DNA of 6,854 bases, taken from Pseudomonadota bacterium. GTDB taxonomy: Bacteria > Pseudomonadota > Alphaproteobacteria > Rhizobiales > Hyphomicrobiaceae. The notes beneath the pieces are model-generated. The model worked only from the letters and a program-made list of their open reading frames with translations, was not told the origin of the DNA and did no database searches. Location: NCBI GenBank assembly GCA_023416575.1, contig JAEZHL010000327.1, positions 1-6,854 on the forward strand, read 5' to 3'. Position numbers and translations under genes: made by a program. Below, piece after piece: positions 1-5,694 of the stretch. The stretch's first letter is position 1; each line of letters opens with the position of its first letter.

Positions 1-1202
1 GCGGCCTCGTCATCGAGGAGGGCAGCGGACAAAGCCACGTCGCGATCGTCGCCAGAGCGCTGGGCCTGGCCGCCGTCGCGGAGGCGAAGGGGATCGTCGA
101 GCGCGTCTCGACGGGCGATCCGGTCATTGTCGACGCGGAGACGGGAGATATCCATCTTCGTCCATCCGCGGAGGAGGTGGCGGCTTATTCGGACAAGGTT
201 CGCTTCCGGGCACGGCGGCAGCGCCAGTACCAGGCGCTGCGCGAGTTGCCGACCGTGACGAAGGACGGTGCCAGAATCGCCCTGCACATCAATGCGGGCT
301 TGCTCGTCGACATTCCGCATCTCGTGGAGTCCGGCGCGGAGGGCATCGGCCTGTTCCGCACCGAGCTGCAATTCATGATTTCATCGACGTTTCCGCGCCG
401 CGACCGGCAGACGGAGACTTATCGGCAAATCCTGGACGGTGCAGGCAGCAAGCCTGTCGTTTTCCGGAGCTTGGATATCGGCGGGGACAAGATCCTTCCC
501 TACATCCGGCATCCCAAGGAGGAGAACCCGGCGCTCGGCTGGCGTGCGATGCGCATGTCGCTGGATCGGCCTGGCCTGTTCCGGACGCAGGTGCAGGCGC
601 TGCTGCGCGCGGCGGCGGGGCGCGAACTCAGCATCATGCTGCCCATGGTATCGGTGGTGTCCGAGGTCGAGGCGGCCAAGGCGATCATCCACCGCGAGGT
701 CGAGCAGCTCGAGAAGCGCGGTGTGCCGCGACCGGCGAAGCTCCGGATCGGCGCCATGGTCGAGGTGCCGAGCTTGCTCTTCGAGCTCGACGCGTTGATG
801 CCGCATGTCGACTTCGTGTCGGTCGGCAGCAATGACCTGCTCCAGTTCCTGTTTGCTGCGGACCGGTCCAACAGCGAGGTCTCGCACCGCTACGATCCGC
901 TCTCCGTGCCAGCGCTGCAGGCTTTGCGGCAGGTCGTTCTGGCCGGGACGAAGCACGATGTGCCGGTGACGCTCTGCGGCGAAATGGCAGGGCGAACTTT
1001 GGAAGCAATGGCCTTGATCGGGCTCGGATTCCGCGCGATCTCCATGGCACCGGCATCAATCGGTCCCGTGAAATCGATGGTCCTCTCTCTCGACGCGGGC
1101 AAGCTTGCCGGTTTCCTCGATGAGCTCTTGCAGTCAAAGTCCGGCAGCGTAAGATCGCATTTGCGGGATCATGCCATGGCCGAAGGGATAGAGCTGTCCT
1201 GA
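1..1202 (+). CDS. ptsP: PTS-Ntr enzyme I (phosphoenolpyruvate-protein phosphotransferase PtsP), 5'-truncated
   Basis: Enzyme I of the nitrogen-related phosphotransferase system takes phosphate from PEP onto a histidine and passes it to NPr in the cytoplasm; the chain ends on EIIA-Ntr and is regulatory, not sugar-transporting. The reading frame is open from the left edge (first full codon at 3), so the GTG at 177 is internal and not the start. The fragment begins in the swivelling phosphohistidine domain: SHVAIVAR carries the active-site His (codon 36-38). The PEP-binding TIM barrel follows, with GIGLFRTE (Arg codon 357-359), FRSLDIGGDK (Arg codon 465-467), NPALGWRAMR, MVEVPS, GSNDLLQF, AADRSN and CGEMAG (catalytic Cys codon 975-977). 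These match the catalytic residues of E. coli enzyme I. The start, and the N-terminal GAF domain expected of PtsP rather than sugar-PTS PtsI, lie outside the window, so the PtsP assignment rests partly on gene context next to prfA. The gene ends in TGA. Confidence 0.93.
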   Translation, partial: GLVIEEGSGQSHVAIVARALGLAAVAEAKGIVERVSTGDPVIVDAETGDIHLRPSAEEVAAYSDKVRFRARRQRQYQALRELPTVTKDGARIALHINAGLLVDIPHLVESGAEGIGLFRTELQFMISSTFPRRDRQTETYRQILDGAGSKPVVFRSLDIGGDKILPYIRHPKEENPALGWRAMRMSLDRPGLFRTQVQALLRAAAGRELSIMLPMVSVVSEVEAAKAIIHREVEQLEKRGVPRPAKLRIGAMVEVPSLLFELDALMPHVDFVSVGSNDLLQFLFAADRSNSEVSHRYDPLSVPALQALRQVVLAGTKHDVPVTLCGEMAGRTLEAMALIGLGFRAISMAPASIGPVKSMVLSLDAGKLAGFLDELLQSKSGSVRSHLRDHAMAEGIELS

Positions 1203-1264
1203 GAGTTGCGGCCAGGCAAGAATTTCAGCAAGCGCATGCTCTTGCGGATCTGGCTTCGAAATCT

Positions 1265-1306
1265 GTGAGCATTTCATGTGAGCGGGCACGCTCCGGGATT
1301 GCTCAC
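1265..1306 (+). other. Competing short inverted repeats in the ptsP-prfA gap
   Basis: GTGAGC occurs at 1265-1270 and 1278-1283, and its complement GCTCAC at 1301-1306. A separate small hairpin, GAGCG/CGCTC with a 4-base loop (1280-1293), uses some of the same bases, so the two foldings exclude each other. No T-run follows, so this is not a typical intrinsic terminator. It could be a 3' processing structure of ptsP or part of the prfA leader. Stems of 5-6 bp in GC-rich DNA can arise by chance. Confidence 0.25.
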
Positions 1307-1343
1307 GCTCGCGAATTGCCCTCACTTGACGGCGGCCACATAC

Positions 1344-1393
1344 GGAGGTCGCCCGTGACCGGCGCACCAAGGTTGATGACACGTTCGACATGA
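1344..1393 (+). promoter_or_regulatory. Strong Shine-Dalgarno and 12-codon leader ORF overlapping the prfA start
   Basis: GGAGGT at 1344-1349 is the best ribosome binding site in this gap, but it lies about 40 bases before the prfA ATG, too far to serve it. It is ideally placed for the GTG at 1355, which opens a 12-codon frame (MTGAPRLMTRST) ending in TGA at 1391-1393. That stop overlaps the prfA ATG as ATGA, the classical arrangement for translational coupling. The prfA frame has no earlier ATG, GTG or TTG after its in-frame TGA at 1327, and only a weak AAGG (1369-1372) lies before its ATG. Inference: ribosomes load on the leader and re-initiate at prfA. The peptide resembles nothing I know and its sequence may not matter. 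Confidence 0.4.
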
Positions 1394-2478
1394 GTTCCGT
1401 TCCGCACGAAAAGCTGGAGAAGGTGATCGCGCGCTGGGAGGTGATCCAGGCGGAGCTGAACCAGGGCGTGAATCAGGCGAAGTTTGCCAAGCTGAGCAAA
1501 GAGTTCGCCGATCTGACCCCCATCGTGGAGGCGGTCCAGGAGCTGCGCCGGGCGCAGAGCGAGCTGGCCGAACTGTCGGCGATGGCAAAGGATTCGGGTT
1601 CCGACCGCGAGATGGCTGCGCTGGCGGCCCAGGAAATCGAGGAGCTGGAACCGAAGATCGAGGCGCTCGAGGAGAAGCTGCGCATTCTCCTCCTACCAAA
1701 GGATTCCGCCGACGATCTCGGTGTCATTCTCGAGGTGCGGGCCGGCACCGGCGGCGACGAGGCTGCGCTGTTCGCCGGCGACCTGTTTCGCATGTATCAG
1801 CGCTATGCCGACCTGCATGGTTGGAAGACACAGATCATCTCGATGTCCGACAACGATCTCGGCGGTGTCAAAGAGGTCGTCGCTTCGATTTCCGGCAAGG
1901 GCGTCTTTGCGCGCTTGAAGTTCGAATCCGGCGTGCATCGCGTTCAGCGTGTGCCTGAGACGGAGGCGAGTGGCCGCATTCATACCTCGGCCGCTACGGT
2001 GGCCGTTCTGCCCGAGCCCGAGGAAGTCGATATCGACATCAAGCCCGAGGACATCCGCATCGACACCATGCGGGCCGGTGGCGCGGGCGGCCAGCACGTG
2101 AACAAGACCGACTCCGCAGTGCGATTGACGCACCTGCCGACTGGCATCATCGTGGTATCGGCGGAGAAATCGCAGCATCAGAACCGCAGGCTGGCCATGC
2201 AGGTTCTGCGCTCGCGCATCTTCGAGCTCGAGCGGCAGCGCACGGCAGACGAGCGCGCGGCGCAGCGTCGGGACCAAGTTGGATCAGGCGATCGCTCGCA
2301 GCGGATTCGTACTTACAACTTTCCTCAAGGGCGTGTAACTGATCACCGGATCAATCTCACCCTGCACAAGCTCGACCTTGTCCTCGACGGGAGTGCGCTG
2401 GACGAGCTGATCGATGCCCTCGTGACGGATTATCAAGCAAATCAGCTTGTTGATGCGAATGCATTCAACCATATCTGA
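1390..2478 (+). CDS. prfA: Peptide chain release factor 1 (RF1)
   Basis: RF1 recognises UAA and UAG stop codons in the ribosomal A site and triggers hydrolysis of peptidyl-tRNA. The 362-residue length matches the family (360 in E. coli). A charged, helical N-terminal region (about residues 1-110) precedes the decoding core. RVPETEASGRIHTSAATV contains the PxT codon-recognition tripeptide (PET, residues 189-191), which marks RF1 and not RF2 (SPF). AGGAGGQHVNK carries the catalytic GGQ at 233-235, the same numbering as E. coli, and its Gln is the target of PrmC encoded next door. The C-terminal stretch ELIDALVTDYQANQL is family-typical. The ATG at 1390 is the only usable start in the open frame and gives a normal N-terminus (MSSVPHEKLEKVIARW). 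Its own Shine-Dalgarno is poor, so coupling to the leader ORF is plausible. The stop codon lies inside the first copy of the 33-bp duplication, so the protein is intact. Confidence 0.97.
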   Translation: MSSVPHEKLEKVIARWEVIQAELNQGVNQAKFAKLSKEFADLTPIVEAVQELRRAQSELAELSAMAKDSGSDREMAALAAQEIEELEPKIEALEEKLRILLLPKDSADDLGVILEVRAGTGGDEAALFAGDLFRMYQRYADLHGWKTQIISMSDNDLGGVKEVVASISGKGVFARLKFESGVHRVQRVPETEASGRIHTSAATVAVLPEPEEVDIDIKPEDIRIDTMRAGGAGGQHVNKTDSAVRLTHLPTGIIVVSAEKSQHQNRRLAMQVLRSRIFELERQRTADERAAQRRDQVGSGDRSQRIRTYNFPQGRVTDHRINLTLHKLDLVLDGSALDELIDALVTDYQANQLVDANAFNHI

Positions 2479-2535
2479 GTCATGCCCTGATGTGCTGACT
2501 GCCATATCTGAGTCATGCCCTGATGTGCTGACTGC
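2469..2535. repeat. Perfect 33-bp tandem duplication across the prfA-prmC junction
   Basis: Copy 1 is 2469-2501 and copy 2 is 2502-2534, identical base for base, with the 33-base period holding for one more base. The unit contains the last two prfA codons, the prfA stop and the region of the prmC start. Because 33 is a multiple of three, the prmC frame stays open and the duplication reads as ISESCPDVLTA twice. Each copy also carries one GTG codon in the prmC frame (2492 and 2525) and a small AGTCA/TGACT inverted repeat. Complete identity of the copies suggests a recent event. Confidence 0.95.
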
Positions 2536-3397
2536 GGCGGCGGCGACAGTCCGAGCCACGCGGCTGCTGCGAGAAGGTGGCATCGAATCGGCCGCGCGCG
2601 ACAGCCGTCTGCTGGTGGCGGCGGCACTTGGTATTGATGCTGGGCGGCTCCTCAGCCGGCCGGAGATGCCGCTGGGATATGCTGAGCAACGGCGGCTCGA
2701 AGAATTTCTGACACGTCGCGTAGCGCGCGAGCCGGTTTCGCGCATTCTCGGGAGCAGGGGTTTCTACGGCCGGGAATTTGAAGTTTCCCCGGCAACCCTC
2801 GATCCGCGGCCGGACAGCGAGACCTTGATCGACGCTGCCTTGGAGCTGATCGGGGCGGAAACGGGTCGGAGAGATATGCCCCTCCGGATCCTCGATATCG
2901 GAACGGGCTCGGGATGCCTGCTCGTGACCCTTCTTGCAGAGCTGCCGAACGCGATCGGGCTCGGAACCGACATCGACCCCGCGGCGTTGCAGGTTGCAAA
3001 GCGCAATGCCGATGTGCATGGGGTGGCGGCGCGCGCGAACTGGGCGTTGGCGCGGTCGTTGGATGGCATCAGTGGGCCGGTCGACCTGTTGGTCGCGAAC
3101 CCGCCCTACATTCCGAAAGGCGACATTGAAGGATTGGACCCCGAAGTTCGGGATTATGACCCGCGAACCGCCCTCGATGGGGGCGCGGACGGTCTGCAGG
3201 TCTATCGGGAGTTGGCAAAAGATCTCGTCAAGGTTGTGCCGAATGGCTGGGCCGTGTTCGAGGTTGGGGCGGATCAGGCCAATTCCGTACGTGAGATTTT
3301 GGCAGCAGTTTCGGTCCCAGGTCACACCCCAGTGATCCGCATATTCCAGGATCTCAATGGGGTTGACAGGTGTGTGGCTTGGAAATCACGCGCATGA
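2492..3397 (+). CDS. prmC: Peptide chain release factor N5-glutamine methyltransferase (PrmC/HemK)
   Basis: PrmC transfers a methyl group from S-adenosylmethionine to the GGQ glutamine of RF1 and RF2, raising termination efficiency. It has the usual helical N-terminal domain (RDSRLLVAAALGID, then VAREPVSRILGSRGFYG), a Rossmann methyltransferase fold with SAM motif I DIGTGSG (about residues 135-141 from this start), and the catalytic NPPY signature (about 203-206) followed by VRDYDPRTALDGGADGL. The start is uncertain because of the 33-bp duplication. GTG 2492 lies 13 bases after the prfA stop and gives 301 residues. GTG 2525 in the second copy gives 290, closest to the usual N-terminus (E. coli has 277 residues). 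TTG 2447 or ATG 2453 would overlap prfA and give up to 316. None has a clear Shine-Dalgarno, so coupling to prfA is likely. I chose 2492 because it keeps the stop-to-start distance expected before the duplication. The prfA-prmC pairing is widespread in bacteria and puts enzyme and substrate in one transcript. Confidence 0.95.
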   Translation: MLTAISESCPDVLTAAAATVRATRLLREGGIESAARDSRLLVAAALGIDAGRLLSRPEMPLGYAEQRRLEEFLTRRVAREPVSRILGSRGFYGREFEVSPATLDPRPDSETLIDAALELIGAETGRRDMPLRILDIGTGSGCLLVTLLAELPNAIGLGTDIDPAALQVAKRNADVHGVAARANWALARSLDGISGPVDLLVANPPYIPKGDIEGLDPEVRDYDPRTALDGGADGLQVYRELAKDLVKVVPNGWAVFEVGADQANSVREILAAVSVPGHTPVIRIFQDLNGVDRCVAWKSRA

Positions 3398-3590
3398 ATC
3401 GAGCGAGAAAAACACTTGGAAGCCGACCCATCCCGAGATAATGTCAGATCAGGCGGAAAGAAGCGCGGGCGCAACAGCGCAGCTTGGTTTCTGTTTCAGC
3501 TGCCCCCTGCGAGCGCAAGTAAACCGAGCGAAACGGCGAAGTGCACGCGCTAGGCACCAGTCAGCCGGCTGGTCCAGCAGCCTCCACGGT

Positions 3591-3616
3591 GGCGCTGTTT
3601 CGCTGATGCGCCTTTT
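3591..3616 (+). terminator. Weak candidate intrinsic terminator downstream of prmC
   Basis: GGCGC (3591-3595) can pair with GCGCC (3608-3612) and is followed at once by TTTT (3613-3616). The stem is only 5 bp and the loop is 12 bases, so it is well below a textbook terminator. It lies about 190 bases after the prmC stop. It is the only stem followed by a T-run that I found in this gap. Confidence 0.25.
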
Positions 3617-3746
3617 CCCGAGTGAATTGACTGGCGAACTTTCGTGAGTATCGAAAACCACAATCAATAATCCCGTGCGTTCGCGCGCGATATGAATGGC
3701 GGATGCTGCGTGCGTGAGTGCGCCGCTGCGAGGGGGCGAAGATGCA

Positions 3747-3784
3747 CATCTGTTTCGACAGATGGCGGTGGCAGCAGAGCTGCC
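3747..3784 (+). promoter_or_regulatory. Two adjacent perfect hairpins upstream of the DUF4167 gene
   Basis: The first is CATCTGT/ACAGATG, a perfect 7-bp stem closed by a TTCG loop (3747-3764). The second is GGCAGC/GCTGCC, a perfect 6-bp stem with a 3-base AGA loop (3770-3784). They are 5 bases apart and end 66 bases before the start codon. No T-run follows, so they are not terminators. They could stabilise or regulate a 5' leader if the promoter is upstream, or act as protein-binding dyads. The role is inferred; the pairing is read directly. Confidence 0.4.
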
Positions 3785-3850
3785 GGCGAACCCACGCGTG
3801 TGAATGAAGACTGGAAGTAGAAGTATAAGCATAGTTGAGATTGGGAGACT

Positions 3851-4726
3851 ATGAGGCAGGGACAGCAGAACCGGAGAGGTCGCGGCCGTAATCGCAAGGC
3901 CCACCACAATCCGCTGACGCGCAGTTACGAGTCGAATGGCCCGGACGTTAAGATTCGGGGAACGCCGTCACACATCGCCGAGAAATATATGTCTCTGGCG
4001 CGGGATGCTCTTTCCTCTGGTGATCCGGTGCTTGCCGAGAATTACTTGCAGCACGCCGAGCACTACAATCGAATTATTATGACGGTCCGCGAGCAGACCG
4101 CTCAGCAGTCGGGTGAGATGATGAACGGCGTTGGCCGTCATGGCATCGACTCGATGGAGGGGGACGACTTCTCCGACGATGACGTCGAGGAGATGGATGG
4201 TTTCACGCCGCATGTGCGTGAGCACCAACACCAGCAGCAGAGCCAGCATCAGCATCAGTCGCGGGGTGGCGGGCAGCCGCGCTACGACGATCGTCCGCAT
4301 CGGCAGCACGATCAAGGACGTCCGGGGCGGGATCGCTATCAGGAGCCGCGCGGCAGCTACGCCGAAAGGCAACAGCCTCAGCCGGCACCTGCTCCGCAGC
4401 CCGTGCCGCAGATGGCCGAGCAGCCTGCCTTCGAGCTAGCGGCTCCGCAGCCTCGCGCTGAGCGTGCAGAGCGCCCCGAGCGCACTGAGCGCACTGAGCG
4501 AACGGAACGTCCAGAGCGCGCAGAACGTGCTGAGCGTCCGGAACGAGCGGAGCGGGCAGAGCGTGCAGAGTCGCCGCGCCGGCGCGAGCGCTTCTCGTCA
4601 TCCGTGCAGGAGCAACCGCCGGAGTTCCTGAGACGGCCTGTCCGCCGCCCTCGGCGTGACACGAACGGCAGCGGCTCAGCCGAGGCGAACGGCGCCGCCG
4701 TGAAGGATGAAACCGGGGATCAATAA
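3851..4726 (+). CDS. DUF4167 domain-containing protein with disordered tail
   Basis: This 291-residue cytoplasmic protein has no signal peptide or membrane segment. Residues 1-80 are the conserved DUF4167 region: a basic Arg/Gly start (RRGRGRNRK), then SYESNGPDVKIRG and a helical stretch ending in GDPVLAENYLQHAEHYNRI. An acidic patch (GDDFSDDDVEEMD, about 104-116) follows, then a Gln/His-rich run (about 125-136), RG-containing low-complexity sequence, a Pro/Gln/Ala linker (about 174-201), a twelve-fold (A/P/T)-E-R triplet repeat (203-238) and a basic end (RRPVRRPRRD). The start is fixed by the family-typical MRQGQQNRRGRGRN opening and by GGGAG at 3843-3847, although spacing is short. The family's role is, to my knowledge, not established. 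The Arg/Gly and disordered composition suggests RNA binding or condensate formation, which is inference. It lies between translation-termination genes and clpB, a common place for this family in Hyphomicrobiales. Confidence 0.92.
   Translation: MRQGQQNRRGRGRNRKAHHNPLTRSYESNGPDVKIRGTPSHIAEKYMSLARDALSSGDPVLAENYLQHAEHYNRIIMTVREQTAQQSGEMMNGVGRHGIDSMEGDDFSDDDVEEMDGFTPHVREHQHQQQSQHQHQSRGGGQPRYDDRPHRQHDQGRPGRDRYQEPRGSYAERQQPQPAPAPQPVPQMAEQPAFELAAPQPRAERAERPERTERTERTERPERAERAERPERAERAERAESPRRRERFSSSVQEQPPEFLRRPVRRPRRDTNGSGSAEANGAAVKDETGDQ
4457..4573 (+). repeat. Thirteen 9-bp units encoding (A/P/T)-E-R triplets
   Basis: Twelve consecutive triplets of Ala, Pro or Thr followed by Glu-Arg occupy codons 4457-4564, and a thirteenth unit ends in Ser instead of Arg (4565-4573). 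The DNA is less repetitive than the protein: Arg is written as CGT, CGC, CGA and CGG, and Glu as GAG and GAA. The synonymous variety suggests the array is old enough to have diverged while the amino-acid pattern was kept. Acidic and basic residues alternate with a period of three, so the segment is a strong polyampholyte. Confidence 0.9.
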
Positions 4727-5583
4727 GGCGTCACAGAATGACGCCTTGATCGACGCGACACGAGCGTGAGGCCGGACGGAAAAGTGCGGCCTGAATGGTT
4801 CGAGGACAACCGATTACGCGACGGCGATGACATCTCCGGGGCAATTTGGCCGGCGGCGGTGACTGTCGCATAGACGCCGAAATCGGAATGCCCCCAAGTC
4901 CGTAGCAGTGCCGCTGGAATTGCCATATCGCGTTGGGCTGTCACCGGATCGACGTTCGTGGCATCGCAGCGCCGGGTGCGATGGAACACGCCGAGACGCG
5001 CCCCGCCGATGCTGAGCTCGCGATCGAGCCACGAGAGCTCTTGCCATGGCTCGACACCATCGAGGTAGATATTGGCGCGGAACCGCAACGGATGGACCCG
5101 ACGTCCGATCGTCCGTTCCAGATCACGAACGCTTGCCAGATTGACGATGTGCAGGCATTTGGCCGCCATATCCGAGAAGCTATGACCCTCCGCGCGCACG
5201 ATCCTCGGCGCGCCGCGTAGTGAATCGGCCATGTAGGCCGAGAAGAACTGCTCGAGGAGTTGGCGGCCGATCCTGGAATTGAGCGCTCCGCTCGCGACCA
5301 GCTTGCCTTGCCTGGAAACAGTCAGAACCTCTGTCTGAGGGTCGAAGCGCGTCTCGAGCGTTGCCAGGCGCTCGTCGCGCATCAGCATCAGGAAATTCGT
5401 CTTGGGGAGGTGCTTGGGCGCCTCCGGATCGAAGCGACCCGGTCCGTTTTCGATCGCGTAGGCCCGATCGAATGGAACCGTCTCGCCGACCTCCAGTCGC
5501 ACGTGCTTCATCGACTCAGGTGACAGTCCCTTCACGGGGTAGCGGTAGAGCATCGCGACGTGCGGCTCGCGTTCATCGGTCAT
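4720..5583 (-). CDS. MOSC-domain protein (YcbX/mARC-like), 3' end probably frameshifted
   Basis: MOSC proteins bind the molybdenum cofactor or its sulfurated form; YcbX and mARC relatives act in reductive detoxification of N-hydroxylated compounds. The frame has an N-terminal MOSC beta-barrel domain (MLYRYPVKGLSPESM, about residues 10-115) and a MOSC domain with RFRANIYLDG and HRTRRCDATNVDP, whose Cys206 is the expected cofactor ligand, then FGVYATVTAAGQIAP. The ATG at 5583 has AGAGG six bases upstream. After residue 249 the frame turns Ser/Arg-rich (about 38 residues), whereas the neighbouring frame reads APGDVIAVA and stops at 4814-4816, exactly the Gly-Asp-x-Val ending expected of a MOSC domain. 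One missing C in the plus-strand run at 4836-4841 would explain this, and the native protein would have about 256 residues. As written, the gene overlaps the end of the convergent DUF4167 gene and reads through its terminator hairpin. Both MOSC domains and the key Cys are intact, so function may survive. The substrate is unknown. Confidence 0.85.
   Translation of the reverse strand: MTDEREPHVAMLYRYPVKGLSPESMKHVRLEVGETVPFDRAYAIENGPGRFDPEAPKHLPKTNFLMLMRDERLATLETRFDPQTEVLTVSRQGKLVASGALNSRIGRQLLEQFFSAYMADSLRGAPRIVRAEGHSFSDMAAKCLHIVNLASVRDLERTIGRRVHPLRFRANIYLDGVEPWQELSWLDRELSIGGARLGVFHRTRRCDATNVDPVTAQRDMAIPAALLRTWGHSDFGVYATVTAAGQIAPEMSSPSRNRLSSNHSGRTFPSGLTLVSRRSRRHSVTPY
4727..4745. terminator. Hairpin between convergent genes, probable bidirectional terminator
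   Basis: GGCGTCA (4727-4733) pairs perfectly with TGACGCC (4739-4745) around a 5-base loop, immediately after the DUF4167 stop codon. Two A-T pairs and one wobble extend the stem at its base (4724-4726 with 4746-4748). On the plus strand the tail is short (TTGAT). On the minus strand it is TTATTGAT, slightly better. The position right at the end of the DUF4167 gene, facing a convergent gene, favours termination in both directions. The U-tracts are weak, so efficiency is uncertain. Confidence 0.5.
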
Positions 5584-5623
5584 GTCGGGCCTCTACGTTC
5601 CGTGCTGCATCTAAATGGAAGTT

Positions 5624-5655
5624 CCCCCTTTTGGCGGGAAGCGGCAAGCCTATAT
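5624..5655 (+). promoter_or_regulatory. Candidate heat-shock (RpoH, sigma-32) promoter for clpB
   Basis: CCCCCTTTTGG (5624-5634) resembles the sigma-32 -35 element (CCCTTGAA) and GCCTATAT (5648-5655) resembles the -10 element (CCCCATNT; CYTATNT in alphaproteobacteria). With CTTTTG as the core, the spacer is 14 bases, within the known range. The G of the core CTTG is replaced by T, so the -35 is imperfect. RpoH control of clpB is well established in proteobacteria, which supports the assignment. Transcription would begin near 5662 and leave a leader of about 118 bases. Confidence 0.42.
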
Positions 5656-5694
5656 GGAGTGCTGACGGGGTTGGAGGGGTGCCGATTGGGCCTG

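Larger units (their letters stand above)
3398..3850. other. 453-bp non-coding gap between prmC and the DUF4167 gene
   Basis: I find no convincing gene here. Open frames on both strands lack family motifs and run into neighbouring genes. Visible elements are a 10-bp palindrome CAGCCGGCTG (3562-3571), a weak terminator-like stem (3591-3616), a weak promoter-like pair TTGACT (3627-3632) and TATCGA (3649-3654), two adjacent hairpins (3747-3784), an 8-bp palindrome CACGCGTG (3793-3800), and an AT-richer stretch before the start codon with TATAAG (3824-3829), for which I see no good -35. A promoter and a long structured 5' leader for the DUF4167 gene is the simplest reading. The exact promoter cannot be settled from sequence alone. 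Confidence 0.5.

Noticed and set aside
381..956. 191-residue open frame antisense to ptsP
   Set aside because: It is fully opposite conserved ptsP catalytic motifs and its composition (Arg, His, Leu, Gln rich) is typical of a mirror frame.
1321..1349. TTGACG at 1326-1331 as a -35 element for prfA
   Set aside because: No acceptable -10 lies at the right distance; the expected place is occupied by the GGAGGT ribosome site.
1693..2277. 194-residue open frame antisense to prfA
   Set aside because: It is fully opposite the conserved decoding and GGQ regions of RF1 and shows no independent support.
2469..2535. CRISPR-like or insertion-sequence origin of the 33-bp repeat
   Set aside because: There are only two copies, with no spacer between them, no terminal inverted repeats and no transposase. 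A simple tandem duplication explains it.
2513..3325. 270-residue open frame antisense to prmC
   Set aside because: It lies entirely opposite a clear prmC, shows no family motif, and is the kind of long antisense frame expected in GC-rich coding DNA.
3357..3647. 96-residue plus-strand frame in the prmC-DUF4167 gap
   Set aside because: It starts inside prmC, has no recognisable domain, and has erratic composition. I treat the gap as non-coding.
3449..3907. 152-residue minus-strand frame with a hydrophobic N-terminus across the DUF4167 start
   Set aside because: Its start lies inside the well-supported DUF4167 coding region on the opposite strand, and the hydrophobic stretch comes from reading the AT-richer leader backwards. 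No motif supports it.
4203..4662. Minus-strand frames opposite the DUF4167 repeat (132 and 94 residues)
   Set aside because: Their Ala/Arg or Ser/Arg repeats simply mirror the E-R triplet array.
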